Origin: Desulfosporosinus nitroreducens
Lineage (GTDB): Bacteria > Bacillota > Desulfitobacteriia > Desulfitobacteriales > Desulfitobacteriaceae
Direction: 5' to 3'
Assembly: GCF_023897015.1 (NCBI RefSeq)
Contig: NZ_JAMHFY010000005.1
Span: 62,001-126,000 of the forward strand
DNA length: 64,000 nucleotides
Under the pieces are notes generated by a model. It saw nothing but the letters and a program-made list of their open reading frames with translations, ran no database searches and was not told where the DNA came from. The position numbers and the translations under genes were made by a program. Below are positions 35,301 to 44,063 of this stretch, piece by piece. The first letter of the stretch is position 1. Every line of letters starts with the position of its first letter.

Positions 35301-35540
35301 CTCCCGCTCAATAATCCGTTCCACGGATTCCACCGTCAGTGGTTCTATATAGACTCTATCTGCTGTTTCTCGATCCGTCATAATCGTGGCAGGATTGGAA
35401 TTTACCAGAATGACCTCTACCCCTTCTTCGCGCAGAGCCCGACAGGCCTGCGTGCCGGCGTAGTCAAACTCAGCCGCCTGCCCAATTACTATGGGGCCAG
35501 ATCCAATTACCAGAACCTTTTTCCACTCTTTCTTGGGCAT
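32367..35540 (-). CDS. carB: Carbamoyl-phosphate synthase large subunit
   Basis: Makes carbamoyl phosphate from glutamine-derived ammonia, bicarbonate and two ATP. The 1057 residues are close to the 1073 of E. coli. Two ATP-grasp halves are seen: KVLVIGSGPIVIGQAAEFDY at the N-terminus and its repeat KVVVLGSGSIRIGQGIEFDY near 545, each with a GGQT motif (PTMGGQTGLNLAY and VQFGGQTAIGLAS), and a C-terminal MGS-like allosteric domain (FRILATEGTTRYL). carA ends 2 nt before. Confidence 0.97.
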   Translation of the reverse strand: MPKKEWKKVLVIGSGPIVIGQAAEFDYAGTQACRALREEGVEVILVNSNPATIMTDRETADRVYIEPLTVESVERIIERERPDGLIPTMGGQTGLNLAYQLAKRGVLERCEVTLMGTSLKSIDQAEDRESFRALMKELGEPIPESMIVSHVEDALIFADKTGYPLIVRPAFTLGGTGGGIVQNVAELKQIAESGLQASLISQILVERSVAGWKEVEFEVLRDGVGNCITICHMENMDPVGIHTGDSIVVAPCQTLTDREVQTLRSASLRIVNGLGIEGGCNVQFALHPSRMEYVVIEVNPRLSRSSALASKATGYPIAKVAAKIALGYALTELKNAVTGKTSACFEPALDYVVVKFPRWPFDKFTDADRHLGTQMKATGEVMGIGRNLETAMLKAIRSLDIKVYGVRLFELERLSDAELKTACLEPDDRQLFVFAECLKRGWTVEWLVQETGWNRYYLNILKRLVDETTSIANTPWDEQALLRVKRLGFSDQEIASLWKSTEEEVHQFRMKHSIRPVFKMVDTCAGEFEATTPYFYSCYDVEDEGEVHKLPKVVVLGSGSIRIGQGIEFDYCSVHAVLALRKAGFESIIINNNPETVSTDFDTADRLYFEPLTLEDVSEILDKEKPDGVVVQFGGQTAIGLASGLASRGYKILGTTVEDIDRAEERGTFDRVLQELGAKRPHGGGATNMEQVQRIAQEIGFPLVVRPSYVLGGRAMDIVYEEKELEPVIKRALSASSDQEIWMDQYLLGTEVEVDAISDGENVFIPGIMEHLERAGVHSGDSIAVYPPQTLDISMQDRIIALTESLARSLKIKGLLNIQYVIYHKELFVLEVNPRSSRTVPFLSKVTGIPIVDWATQVILGRKWEDIGIPLGLWPIGNRVAVKAPVFSFSKLQRVEPSLGPEMKSTGEVMGMDRTYEKALYKALLGAGLSFTTYGSVLITLADRDKAEGVALARRFAEIGFRILATEGTTRYLKNEGIRVETIAKLHDGSNEIIDGIRKQKIQYVLNTTTHGRAQASDGFAIRRAAVEHGIPCFTSLDTAAALLQVIESISPGLLPL

Positions 35541-35542
35541 GC

Positions 35543-36649
35543 TTATCGTCTCCCTTTTTGTGTCGAACTTCTCAAGACAATATCCTTGAAATGGTCGAAA
35601 ATTTCCGCGTTTTCCTCTGGTCCCGGAGCGCCTTCCGGATGAAATTGTACGGACAGAACAGGATAAGTTAGGTGCTCCATCCCTTCTACAGTTCCATCAT
35701 TAAGATTGCGCAAGGTGACTTCAAAACCGGACCCTGTCAAAGAAGCTTCCTCTACAGCGTAGCCATGGTTTTGGGAGGTCATAGTTGCTTTTCCTGAACG
35801 AATATCGATGACCGGATGATTTCCACCGCGATGCCCATAGGGAAGTTTATAGGTTTTTCCACCTGCGGCCAAGGCCAAGAGTTGATGCCCTAAGCAGATA
35901 CCCAAAACCGGCAACTTATCATACAACTTGCGCACCATGGCAATTCCTTCAGACAATTCTTCCGGATCTCCGGGACCATTGCTTAAAACCAATCCACTTG
36001 GCCGATGTCTTAGAATTTCTTCAGCCGTTGACCTGGCGGGGAATACCATGATTCGGAACTCTCTCTTCTGCAGGTTGCGAATAATATTTCGTTTCACTCC
36101 AAAATCCAATACCGCGATTAAGGGACCAGATCCTGGAATTTCATAAGCTTCTTTTACCGTTGACCGATAGACCCAGTGTTCACTTTTATCCTCTATTTTC
36201 CTTTGGGAATTGGCCCAGTACTCTATTCCTGCCTCTTGCGTTTGAACTAATAAGCCGGGAAGTGTTCCAAATTGCCTTAAATACCTGGTCAAAGCCCGTG
36301 TATCTACACCCTTTAAGCCCTGAACCCCATGCTGTTGGCAATAATCCTCTAAAGACCCCTCACCATGCAGACTCCCCTCACCTTCAGAAAGTTCTCGAAC
36401 GATAAGTCCCTGCAAGCGAGTTTTATCTGCTTCATTTTCTTCATGGTGCCAGCCATAGTTTCCGATTAGAGGTTGAGTTAAGACCAGTATCTGACCGGCG
36501 TAAGATAAATCTGTTACCATTTCTTGATAGCCACTCATAGACGTATTGAAGACGACTTCCTGCTCTTTCAGCTGTGCAGAACTCTTCGACCATTCCCCAA
36601 ACTCTTTTCCCTCAAAGGTTGTCCCATCCTTGAAAACGAGATAAGCCAC
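35543..36649 (-). CDS. carA: Carbamoyl-phosphate synthase small (glutaminase) subunit
   Basis: Glutamine amidotransferase that feeds ammonia to CarB. I choose GTG at 36649, which lies 8 nt after AGAGGAAG, giving 368 residues beginning VAYLVFKDGTTFEG; the upstream ATGs lack a site. The class I triad is visible: GICLGHQLLALAAGG (Cys near 240) and FHPEGAPGPEE (His-Glu near 340). The N-terminal half has the SGYQEMVTDLSYAGQILVLT signature. Confidence 0.94.
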   Translation of the reverse strand: MAYLVFKDGTTFEGKEFGEWSKSSAQLKEQEVVFNTSMSGYQEMVTDLSYAGQILVLTQPLIGNYGWHHEENEADKTRLQGLIVRELSEGEGSLHGEGSLEDYCQQHGVQGLKGVDTRALTRYLRQFGTLPGLLVQTQEAGIEYWANSQRKIEDKSEHWVYRSTVKEAYEIPGSGPLIAVLDFGVKRNIIRNLQKREFRIMVFPARSTAEEILRHRPSGLVLSNGPGDPEELSEGIAMVRKLYDKLPVLGICLGHQLLALAAGGKTYKLPYGHRGGNHPVIDIRSGKATMTSQNHGYAVEEASLTGSGFEVTLRNLNDGTVEGMEHLTYPVLSVQFHPEGAPGPEENAEIFDHFKDIVLRSSTQKGRR

Positions 36650-36784
36650 CTTCGACACTTCCTCTCTCTGCGTAGTCTTCATTCTCACATTCTTTTAGCT
36701 AACACTTATCTAGCACTAGCACTTAATTTTTAAACACTTTACCCACACTCTATTGATTTTCTTATCGAAGACGTTTAAAGTTCA

Positions 36785-38095
36785 CTAAATAACTGTTCTA
36801 TCTCTCTGTACAAGCCTGCCTTCAACCCAGACCATCACAGGGAATCCTTGCATAGTCTTCCCCAAGAAAGGGGTATTGCGCGCTTTTGAAACCAGTTTAG
36901 CTGGCTCAATCACTTCCGAGAAATCCGGATCAAAGAGCACCATATCTGCCGAAGTTCCAGGCTTTAATGATCCCCCAGTCAGACCAAATCTCTGCGCTGG
37001 GGTATCGCTCCAAGCCTCAATCACCCGGTCTAAGGACAGGCGTCCTGGTAAGACTAAATACTGCCATACCGCACTTAATGCGGTCTCTAAACTAGCAATT
37101 CCAAAAGGTGCTTCCGCAAATGGGCGTGCTTTTTCTGCCTGAGTGTGTGGGGCATGGTCGGTGGCAATCATGTCTAGCGTTCCATCTCTAAGTCCTTCAA
37201 TAAGGGCTTCACGATCTCCCCTGGAACCCAGTGGAGGATTAACTTTAAGAGCTGTATCAGTGATACCTATCTCTTCATCACAGAAAATTAGATGGTGAGG
37301 ATTGACTTCTGCCGTGACATCGACCCCTCGTGCTTTAGCTTTTCGAATTAACTCTACACTCTCTGCTGTCGAGATATGGGCCAGATGAAGCTTCCCTCCA
37401 GTTTCCTCAGCTAGGATTAAATCCCTGGCAACGATCACGCTTTCTGCACTGGCTGGAATTCCTCTTAACCCCATCCGCCCGGAAGCAACTCCACGGCGCA
37501 TCAGACCTTCTCCAGCTAAATCTTTATCCTCGCAATGACTGATAATCGGAAATCCGGTGAGTTTAGCATATTCCAAAGCAAGCCGCATAACTTCCGAGCT
37601 CTGAATATTTTTGCCGTCATCGGAAAAGGCAACAGCTCCACCCTCTTTCATATCTGCCATCTCGACCAGTTCACTGCCCAGCATTCCTTTAGTAACCGTC
37701 CCAATTGGCAGTACATGGGCATACCCGGCACGTTCTCCCTGTCTGCATACGAATTCAATCAAAGCCCGATTATCAATAGGCGGTTGGGTGTTAGCCATCG
37801 CCATAATCGTCGTAAACCCGCCTCGTACTGCGGCACGTGATCCACTCAAAATATCTTCTTTATCTTCTTGTCCTGGTTCACGTAAATGAGTGTGTACATC
37901 TATAAGCCCCGGGAAAAGAAATTTACCTTTTCCATTTATCGTCTCCAGTGATTCACCCTGTGCTTTTTCTAAAACTTCCTTTTCTGTCAATGAAGATGAA
38001 ATTCCTAAAACTTGCCCGCCTTTGACGAGAACATCCCGGGGAGCAGAAATTTTCTGACTTGGATCTATAACCCAGACGTCTTTAAGCCACCACAT
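36785..38095 (-). CDS. pyrC: Dihydroorotase
   Basis: Zinc amidohydrolase forming dihydroorotate from carbamoyl aspartate. It is 436 residues, the long type I-like bacterial form. DVHTHLREPGQEDKEDI carries the first metal histidines near 64, HCED and HLAHIST the next, and DMIATDHAPHTQAEK the catalytic aspartate near 310. The start overlaps the end of pyrB by 14 nt. Confidence 0.95.
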   Translation of the reverse strand: MWWLKDVWVIDPSQKISAPRDVLVKGGQVLGISSSLTEKEVLEKAQGESLETINGKGKFLFPGLIDVHTHLREPGQEDKEDILSGSRAAVRGGFTTIMAMANTQPPIDNRALIEFVCRQGERAGYAHVLPIGTVTKGMLGSELVEMADMKEGGAVAFSDDGKNIQSSEVMRLALEYAKLTGFPIISHCEDKDLAGEGLMRRGVASGRMGLRGIPASAESVIVARDLILAEETGGKLHLAHISTAESVELIRKAKARGVDVTAEVNPHHLIFCDEEIGITDTALKVNPPLGSRGDREALIEGLRDGTLDMIATDHAPHTQAEKARPFAEAPFGIASLETALSAVWQYLVLPGRLSLDRVIEAWSDTPAQRFGLTGGSLKPGTSADMVLFDPDFSEVIEPAKLVSKARNTPFLGKTMQGFPVMVWVEGRLVQRDRTVI

Positions 38096-39017
38096 TGCTA
38101 GACCCTCCTATCAGTAAATAAATTAGCGCCATACGAATCGCCACACCGTTCGTGACTTGACGCTCAATTAGAGCGTCTACACTGTTTGCTACGTCATCCG
38201 AAATTTCTACGCCTCGGTTCATCGGTCCAGGGTGTAATACGATGCTCTGTTTTCCGGTTTTCTTAAGACGCTCTGTCGTCAATCCATAGAGATGGCTATA
38301 CTCACGCAGGCTGGGAAGTAGCCCGCTTTTCTGCCGTTCAAGTTGGAGACGAAGAGCCATGACAATATCCGCTCCTGGTAAAGCGCTGTCCAGATCATGA
38401 GTTATTTTAACTCCGAGGCCCTCCATTTCGGCAGGAACTAAAGTTGGAGGACCTGCAAAAGTCACATTGACTCCCATTTTTTGAAGGCACCAAGCATTAC
38501 TGCGAGCTACCCTGGAATGCAATACGTCCCCAACGATGACAACGTTCTTTCCTTCTAATTCCCCAAGATTCTCCTGCATTGTGAAAATATCTAATAGAGC
38601 TTGGGTTGGATGGGCATGCTGGCCATCTCCAGCATTGATCACCGCAGGATCGAGGATATCGGCTAAAAATTTGGCAGACCCTGAACTGGGATGCCGCAGA
38701 ATTACCACATCAGCGCGCATCGCCTGAATGGTCTTAGCGGTATCATATAAGCTTTCACCTTTACTTACACTGCTCTGAGCAACAGCTATACTTGTCGTAT
38801 CCGCCCCTAATACCTTGGCAGCCATTTCGAAGGAGGTTCGAGTCCGTGTACTTGCTTCATAGAATAGATTAACTACCGATTTTCCTTTTAATGTAGGCAA
38901 TTTCTTAATTGGGCGCATGAGAATTTCTTTCATCACCTTCGCCGTATGCAGAATATGACGAATTTCCTCCACACTCATATCTTCAATCGCCAGAATGTCT
39001 TTACGCTGCCATTTCAT
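38082..39017 (-). CDS. pyrB: Aspartate carbamoyltransferase catalytic chain
   Basis: Condenses carbamoyl phosphate and aspartate. The 311 residues have FYEASTRTRTSFEMAAK (carbamoyl-phosphate binding) near 54, HPTQALLDIFT near 138 and ALRLQLERQ near 225. No pyrI regulatory gene is present, as in other Firmicutes. Preceded by its own attenuator, so it responds separately from pyrR. Confidence 0.96.
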   Translation of the reverse strand: MKWQRKDILAIEDMSVEEIRHILHTAKVMKEILMRPIKKLPTLKGKSVVNLFYEASTRTRTSFEMAAKVLGADTTSIAVAQSSVSKGESLYDTAKTIQAMRADVVILRHPSSGSAKFLADILDPAVINAGDGQHAHPTQALLDIFTMQENLGELEGKNVVIVGDVLHSRVARSNAWCLQKMGVNVTFAGPPTLVPAEMEGLGVKITHDLDSALPGADIVMALRLQLERQKSGLLPSLREYSHLYGLTTERLKKTGKQSIVLHPGPMNRGVEISDDVANSVDALIERQVTNGVAIRMALIYLLIGGSSNVVA

Positions 39018-39100
39018 CAGTAAACCTCCCTAATTTTTTCCATCTCTTATTATCTCTAATGAATTTGTGATTATCCCTCGCCTTATATCCCTAAAACATA

Positions 39101-39187
39101 AAAATCCTCGTCCCGTAGAGAGGGAGAGGATTTAAACATAGGCATAACCTATATCCGCTCGCCCCTTGGTCATCTCTCTGGATAACA
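39101..39187 (-). promoter_or_regulatory. PyrR attenuator between pyrR and pyrB
   Basis: On the minus strand the PyrR-type element TTATCCAGAGAGATGACCAA lies at 39187-39168, followed by a terminator whose outer stem AAATCCTC / GAGGATTT occupies 39133-39126 and 39109-39102 with a T run (TTTTTATG). The spacing matches the pyr leader layout: anti-antiterminator, then terminator. In B. subtilis pyrP would stand between this element and pyrR. Confidence 0.82.
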
Positions 39188-39206
39188 TTTAAAGGGTAAC
39201 GTTGGT

Positions 39207-39897
<691 letters not shown>

Positions 39898-39947
39898 TTA
39901 AAGGCCATAACACTTGTCACTAAGTTTACTTTAGGATTAACCAAAAG

Positions 39948-41081
39948 TCAATGAGATGATTGGGTGATGCGTAATTTTTCAATGAGAGCTGAAAAACTTT
40001 TGGGCACAGGGGCATCGAACTTCATCCATACCCCACTGCGCGGATGAACAAAACCCAGGCGTGCGGCATGGAGCATTTGTCCTTTAAGCCCATAAAGATT
40101 TCGTTTGGGTCCATATACAGGATCCCCTAGAACCGGATGCTTAATATAGGTCATATGCACACGGATCTGATGTGTTCTGCCGGTCTCTAAGCGAACTTCC
40201 AAATATGAAGTCTCACTAAAACGTTCCAAAACAGTATAATGTGTTACAGCTAGTTTGGAATGATGCATTACCACAGCCATACGTTTACGATCTGATGGAT
40301 CACGTCCAATCGGTGCATCAACCGTCCCAGAGGGTTCAAGCAAGACCCCGTGAACCAGCGCTAAGTATTTCCGCTCCATCGTATGCGCTTTAAGTTGCGT
40401 AGCTAGACCTTGGTGAGCTGTATCGTTCTTAGCAACCACCAAAATCCCCGATGTATCTTTATCAATACGATGTACGATACCAGGACGTAAAACTCCGTTA
40501 ATTCCGGAAAGATTATCACAATGAAATAACAAGGCATTAACCATCGTTCCTGTCCAGGCACCCGGAGCAGGGTGGACAACCATTCCCTGAGGTTTGTTCA
40601 CAACCAAAACATCCTCATCCTCGTAAAGGATCTCAAGGGGGATATTTTCGGGTTCAGCCGTTGACTCTCTTGGAGCAGGGATCATCACTTCAATCTTATC
40701 CCCTGTGTGCACTTTATAATTTGCCTTTTTAGCTAACCCGTTAACCATAATACACTCTTGTGTAATGAGTCCTTGAACGAAAGACCTGCTCTTCCCTAAA
40801 ACTTCAGTTACTCCAACGTCCAAGCGAATTCCTGCAGGAAGCTCAATGACTTTCTCTTCAACTGAAATGTCTGACCCTGTAGGCAAGGTTTCCTCGCTAT
40901 AGGATGCTTCCTCATCATATTCAATATCAAGGTCCTCAATTTCAGAATCAATGGTAGATTCTCTAAACTCTTTTTCCACTTTTATAACCGCCAATACATT
41001 AATTATAGTTTTCAGTTTATACTTTATCCAATTTTGACACCCACTTCTGCAAGTTGGTGTACCTTTATCTGAACAATTCAC
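39948..41081 (-). CDS. rluD: RluA/RluD family 23S rRNA pseudouridine synthase
   Basis: Pseudouridylates 23S rRNA. The S4 domain (RLDVGVTEVLGKSRSFVQGLI) starts near residue 88, and the catalytic motif HRIDKDTSGILVVAKN is near 208, followed by LETGRTHQIRVHM. The frame begins with GTG at 41081, overlapping the lspA stop. The first 80 residues are unusual for the family and acidic (EIEDLDIEYDEEASYSEE). The true start may be internal (for example GTG at the VEKEF segment), as no ribosome site precedes 41081. Confidence 0.9.
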   Translation of the reverse strand: MNCSDKGTPTCRSGCQNWIKYKLKTIINVLAVIKVEKEFRESTIDSEIEDLDIEYDEEASYSEETLPTGSDISVEEKVIELPAGIRLDVGVTEVLGKSRSFVQGLITQECIMVNGLAKKANYKVHTGDKIEVMIPAPRESTAEPENIPLEILYEDEDVLVVNKPQGMVVHPAPGAWTGTMVNALLFHCDNLSGINGVLRPGIVHRIDKDTSGILVVAKNDTAHQGLATQLKAHTMERKYLALVHGVLLEPSGTVDAPIGRDPSDRKRMAVVMHHSKLAVTHYTVLERFSETSYLEVRLETGRTHQIRVHMTYIKHPVLGDPVYGPKRNLYGLKGQMLHAARLGFVHPRSGVWMKFDAPVPKSFSALIEKLRITQSSH

Positions 41082-41554
41082 TTATCGGATACGTCAAACT
41101 CTGATTTACTTGTAGCTTTTTTTTCATCCCGATAAATGGCGAGCATCAGTAACCCCACTCCTATGACAATCATACTGTCTGCGAAATTAAATACATAAGA
41201 CCAAATCTGAAAATCAAGATAATCTACAACTCGTCCGATGACGAGCCTGTCATACAGGTTCCCCAGTGCTCCCCCTCCGATTATTCCTAACGCTAGTCGT
41301 GTAATCTTTTCCTTACGCGGAATACGAAACTGCCCATAAATTATCCCGCCAATTACTAGAACTGCAGTAACAATAAAAATCCAAGTTTGGCCGGCCATCA
41401 GACCAAACGCCGCGCCTGGATTAAGGACATATGTCAAATGAAAAACTTTAGGGATAACTTTCAGCGTCTCGCCAGGAATAAGGTTTGTCTGAACTAAAAA
41501 TTTTATATAACGATCAATACCCCATACCCCGATGATTGTAAGCCAAACCAACAA
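41078..41554 (-). CDS. lspA: Lipoprotein signal peptidase (signal peptidase II)
   Basis: Cleaves the signal of prolipoproteins after lipidation. I choose TTG at 41554, 8 nt after GGAGG, giving 158 residues, the family's normal length; the frame is open 70 codons further without a site. Four membrane helices are seen, with catalytic aspartates in GGALGNLYDRL and VDYLDFQIWSYVFNFADS. The GTGA overlap with rluD couples the two genes, as in B. subtilis. Confidence 0.93.
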   Translation of the reverse strand: MLVWLTIIGVWGIDRYIKFLVQTNLIPGETLKVIPKVFHLTYVLNPGAAFGLMAGQTWIFIVTAVLVIGGIIYGQFRIPRKEKITRLALGIIGGGALGNLYDRLVIGRVVDYLDFQIWSYVFNFADSMIVIGVGLLMLAIYRDEKKATSKSEFDVSDK

Positions 41555-41764
41555 CCGTCCAACCTCCCTCTTTCCCCTAATCTTAACACAGGGCTCTAAG
41601 TGGGGCAAACTAATCATGAGCGGATGTAGAAGCCAAAATACAATGCATTGCGTCAATGAGCGCAGGAGACTGCACAAGAATTGCTTAGTGTCGAAATGCG
41701 CCGGTGCATACCGACTTGATCCTCTATTCCAAAGGATACATTCCGGCGCAAGATTAACGAACAC

Positions 41765-41787
41765 GATAGTGTCCTGGGGACACTATC
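41765..41787. repeat. 10-bp hairpin in the lspA-ylyA gap
   Basis: GATAGTGTCC (41765-41774) pairs with GGACACTATC (41778-41787) with a 3-nt loop. There is no T run on either strand, so it is unlikely to be a terminator by itself. The 296-nt gap 41555-41850 holds no convincing gene. Confidence 0.5.
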
Positions 41788-41850
41788 TCCAAAGGAGTGG
41801 ACTCATAGGAACACTCATTCTCATAAAGTGTGCTCTCATAAGCTTTCAGC

Positions 41851-42525
41851 TTAAGTTCGTCCGTGCTCTTTGCTATAATGAATAGTATTTACTCGTCCTT
41901 CTGGTTCTCTCTGGGTTTCAATGGTTTCAATATACTCAACTGCCCCAATCGTTTCATCTGAGTCTTCATAAAGATTGTTTGGATCTGAGATATCTCTGTT
42001 AGTCCCTAAATCTTGAAGGGAATCCGAGGTTCCATAGCGCGCTACTGCCTGCCAAGAATCTTCACCATCAAACTCCACACGATCTGTCCCGTCATTAAAG
42101 GTTCTGGAAAAGGGCCGATTCAAGATTTCATTTTCTACTGGATCACGATGTAATGAATGTTGCTCTTCCTCCTCTTCTTCGCGGCTGCACTCAGCACATA
42201 CCGTAGTATAGGGCAGTATCTCGAGTCTTTCATACGGAATCTCTTGACCGCAGTGTTCACACTTTGCATATTCCCCTTTTTCAAAACGTTCCAAAGCGCC
42301 ATCGATTGCTCCAATCCTATGGTTTAACCGATCATGTTCTGCGACATCACGAGACCGCTGATATACTTCTGTTCCAACATCTGCTGGATGATTGTCCACA
42401 AGCGACAATTCGCCTAAAGAATCTTTCATATCCCCGCTAAATAGTTCTGCAGCAGTTTCCATTATCTCAGCTCTTTCATCACGAAGCGTTTTGATCAGTT
42501 TATCGTAATGCATTTGCTTTTTCAA
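41851..42525 (-). CDS. ylyA: TraR/DksA family zinc finger protein (YlyA/YteA-like)
   Basis: A 224-residue protein with an N-terminal coiled-coil hairpin of DksA type, and a C4 zinc finger YAKCEHCGQEIPYERLEI..VCAEC near 88-115. The acidic C-terminal half (EREEEEE.. then DPNNLYEDSDETIGAVEY) is as in YlyA/YteA. The B. subtilis YlyA binds RNA polymerase of the sigma-G stage; the role here is inferred. Position before lspA and after ileS is the same as in B. subtilis. Confidence 0.88.
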   Translation of the reverse strand: MKKQMHYDKLIKTLRDERAEIMETAAELFSGDMKDSLGELSLVDNHPADVGTEVYQRSRDVAEHDRLNHRIGAIDGALERFEKGEYAKCEHCGQEIPYERLEILPYTTVCAECSREEEEEEQHSLHRDPVENEILNRPFSRTFNDGTDRVEFDGEDSWQAVARYGTSDSLQDLGTNRDISDPNNLYEDSDETIGAVEYIETIETQREPEGRVNTIHYSKEHGRT

Positions 42526-42548
42526 TTAAACTCGCCTCCTAATCCTAT

Positions 42549-42908
42549 CTAGGGCTGATTAACATACTTACTAAGTTCTGCAATAAACCCTCCAATAACT
42601 GGCAGATTCAAGACAACTATCCTTTTTAACAGAAAATAAGCAAATCCTGCGAGCAGTCCCGCACCAAGCGCTGTTCCCAATCCTCGAATGAGACCAACCA
42701 GGAAATTAAACCAAAGCATTCGTCCTGGACGATTCAAATACCCGATATATTCCGCTAATCTCATTTTTTCCAGAGTCTCTGCCAATAAAATAACCTGATG
42801 TCTTAACCCAGCCAACTCCTGCTCATTTAAGAGATCTGAGCTTTCTTTATTTGCTGAAAGTTTCACGGTCAATTTATTATCTTCATTTGGAATGGCCATG
42901 TTATCCAC
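42549..42908 (-). CDS. DUF5665 family membrane protein
   Basis: A 119-residue protein recognised by LRHQVILLAETLEKMRLAEY followed by LNRPGRMLWFNFLVGLIRGL, and one or two membrane helices (LGTALGAGLLAGFAYFLL, LNLPVIGGFIAELSKYV). It belongs to DUF5665, widespread in Clostridia and of unknown function. The 23-nt spacing to ylyA suggests co-transcription. Confidence 0.82.
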   Translation of the reverse strand: MDNMAIPNEDNKLTVKLSANKESSDLLNEQELAGLRHQVILLAETLEKMRLAEYIGYLNRPGRMLWFNFLVGLIRGLGTALGAGLLAGFAYFLLKRIVVLNLPVIGGFIAELSKYVNQP

Positions 42909-43123
42909 CTCACGTTAAAACATCTATTTTAGTGTTCCCACGTCTTAAAAATTTACACTGATCGACAAATTTTATAAACAGTGCATAAAACACCCACTTT
43001 CAGAGTGAGTGTCTAAACAATTAAATGTATCGAGACTTACGAAATAAACCCTTAAAGAATAGTATAACTTTGTTACACATATATGTATAACTAATTTTTT
43101 AATTTTGATGAAACGCAAAAAAT

Positions 43124-43170
43124 AAAAGGCTATAATAGACACTTTTATGAAGTGATTATTATAGCCTTTT
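43124..43170. terminator. Strong bidirectional terminator between the DUF5665 gene and pduL
   Basis: AAAAGGCTATAATA (43124-43137) pairs with TATTATAGCCTTTT (43157-43170), 14 bp. A or T tracts flank both sides. In 42909-43294 this is the only feature seen. On the minus strand it would end pduL transcription. Confidence 0.85.
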
Positions 43171-43294
43171 AAAAAGGTTATTATTTCATTCTAAGACCAC
43201 CCAAACCGAACCTTTAATTCCGATAAGAATTTCTTACTCGTACCAGTTCTTTTAGCTCACTGCCAAGATAAAAAATACTTAGGAAGTCCCTATG

Positions 43295-43873
43295 CTAGTT
43301 CAAATAAACCTCAAGTTGTTGACCATTTGCCAAGCCAAATGCATTACCCTCATCCGTATCTACATGTAAATCAAGAGCGTACTCGGGATTAACGCGAACC
43401 AGTACCTGATCTAACACTCCACCCCGAGGACCCTGTACAATGGCACGGATATGTTGTCCGTCTTTCAACGAATATTTCTTAGCATCTTCTGGAGTCATGT
43501 GGAGATGGCGAGCCGCAATAATAACACCTTGCTCCATATGGATACGTCCCTTTGGGCCTTCGACATCAATGCCTGGCGATCCTTCAAGCTTACCAGAATC
43601 TCGAACCGGAGGTTTTAAACCAACTTTAAAGGTATCCGTTCCTGTAAGCTCTACTTGAGAAGCTTTCCTAGCAGGCCCTAAAACCCTGACTCCCGATATT
43701 TTGCCTTTTGGTCCAATGAGAGTAACCGTCTCTTCACAGGCATATTGGCCAGGCTGACTCAGATCTTTCATCTTTGTTAAAGAGTACCCCACTCCAAATA
43801 GCGCTTCAATATGCTCCTGTGATAAATGAATGTGACGATTAGAAATACCAACGGGGACTTTGAAAGTTTCCAT
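43295..43873 (-). CDS. pduL: Phosphate propanoyltransferase / acyl phosphotransacylase (PduL type)
   Basis: A zinc-dependent phosphotransacylase interconverting acyl-CoA and acyl-phosphate. ATG at 43873 gives 192 residues with GGGAGGG at good spacing. Metal histidines are visible in GISNRHIHLSQEH near 12 and in AARHLHMTPEDA near 122, plus LDLHVDTDEGNAF near 170. There is no N-terminal encapsulation helix, so it is probably cytosolic and could act as an acetyl-CoA/acetyl-phosphate enzyme in place of Pta. No microcompartment or ackA gene is nearby. Confidence 0.9.
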   Translation of the reverse strand: METFKVPVGISNRHIHLSQEHIEALFGVGYSLTKMKDLSQPGQYACEETVTLIGPKGKISGVRVLGPARKASQVELTGTDTFKVGLKPPVRDSGKLEGSPGIDVEGPKGRIHMEQGVIIAARHLHMTPEDAKKYSLKDGQHIRAIVQGPRGGVLDQVLVRVNPEYALDLHVDTDEGNAFGLANGQQLEVYLN

Positions 43874-44063
43874 TGAGTACATCCCTCCCTATTAATAGTA
43901 TGCCACCATGCGAAACAGAAAAAACCTGACTTTCAAGTTCATGATTAACATTTCTGCTATTATACTCTATTTCGAATCATAACGACAAATTATAGTTTAT
44001 TCATATAATTTAGACGGATATCCATATAAAGGGTGGAGGGAGAAATGGAATTATTTATATCTG

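Noticed and set aside
41555-41764. N-terminal 70-residue extension of lspA
   Set aside because: The family length and a good ribosome site place the start at TTG 41554; the extension is untranslated leader.
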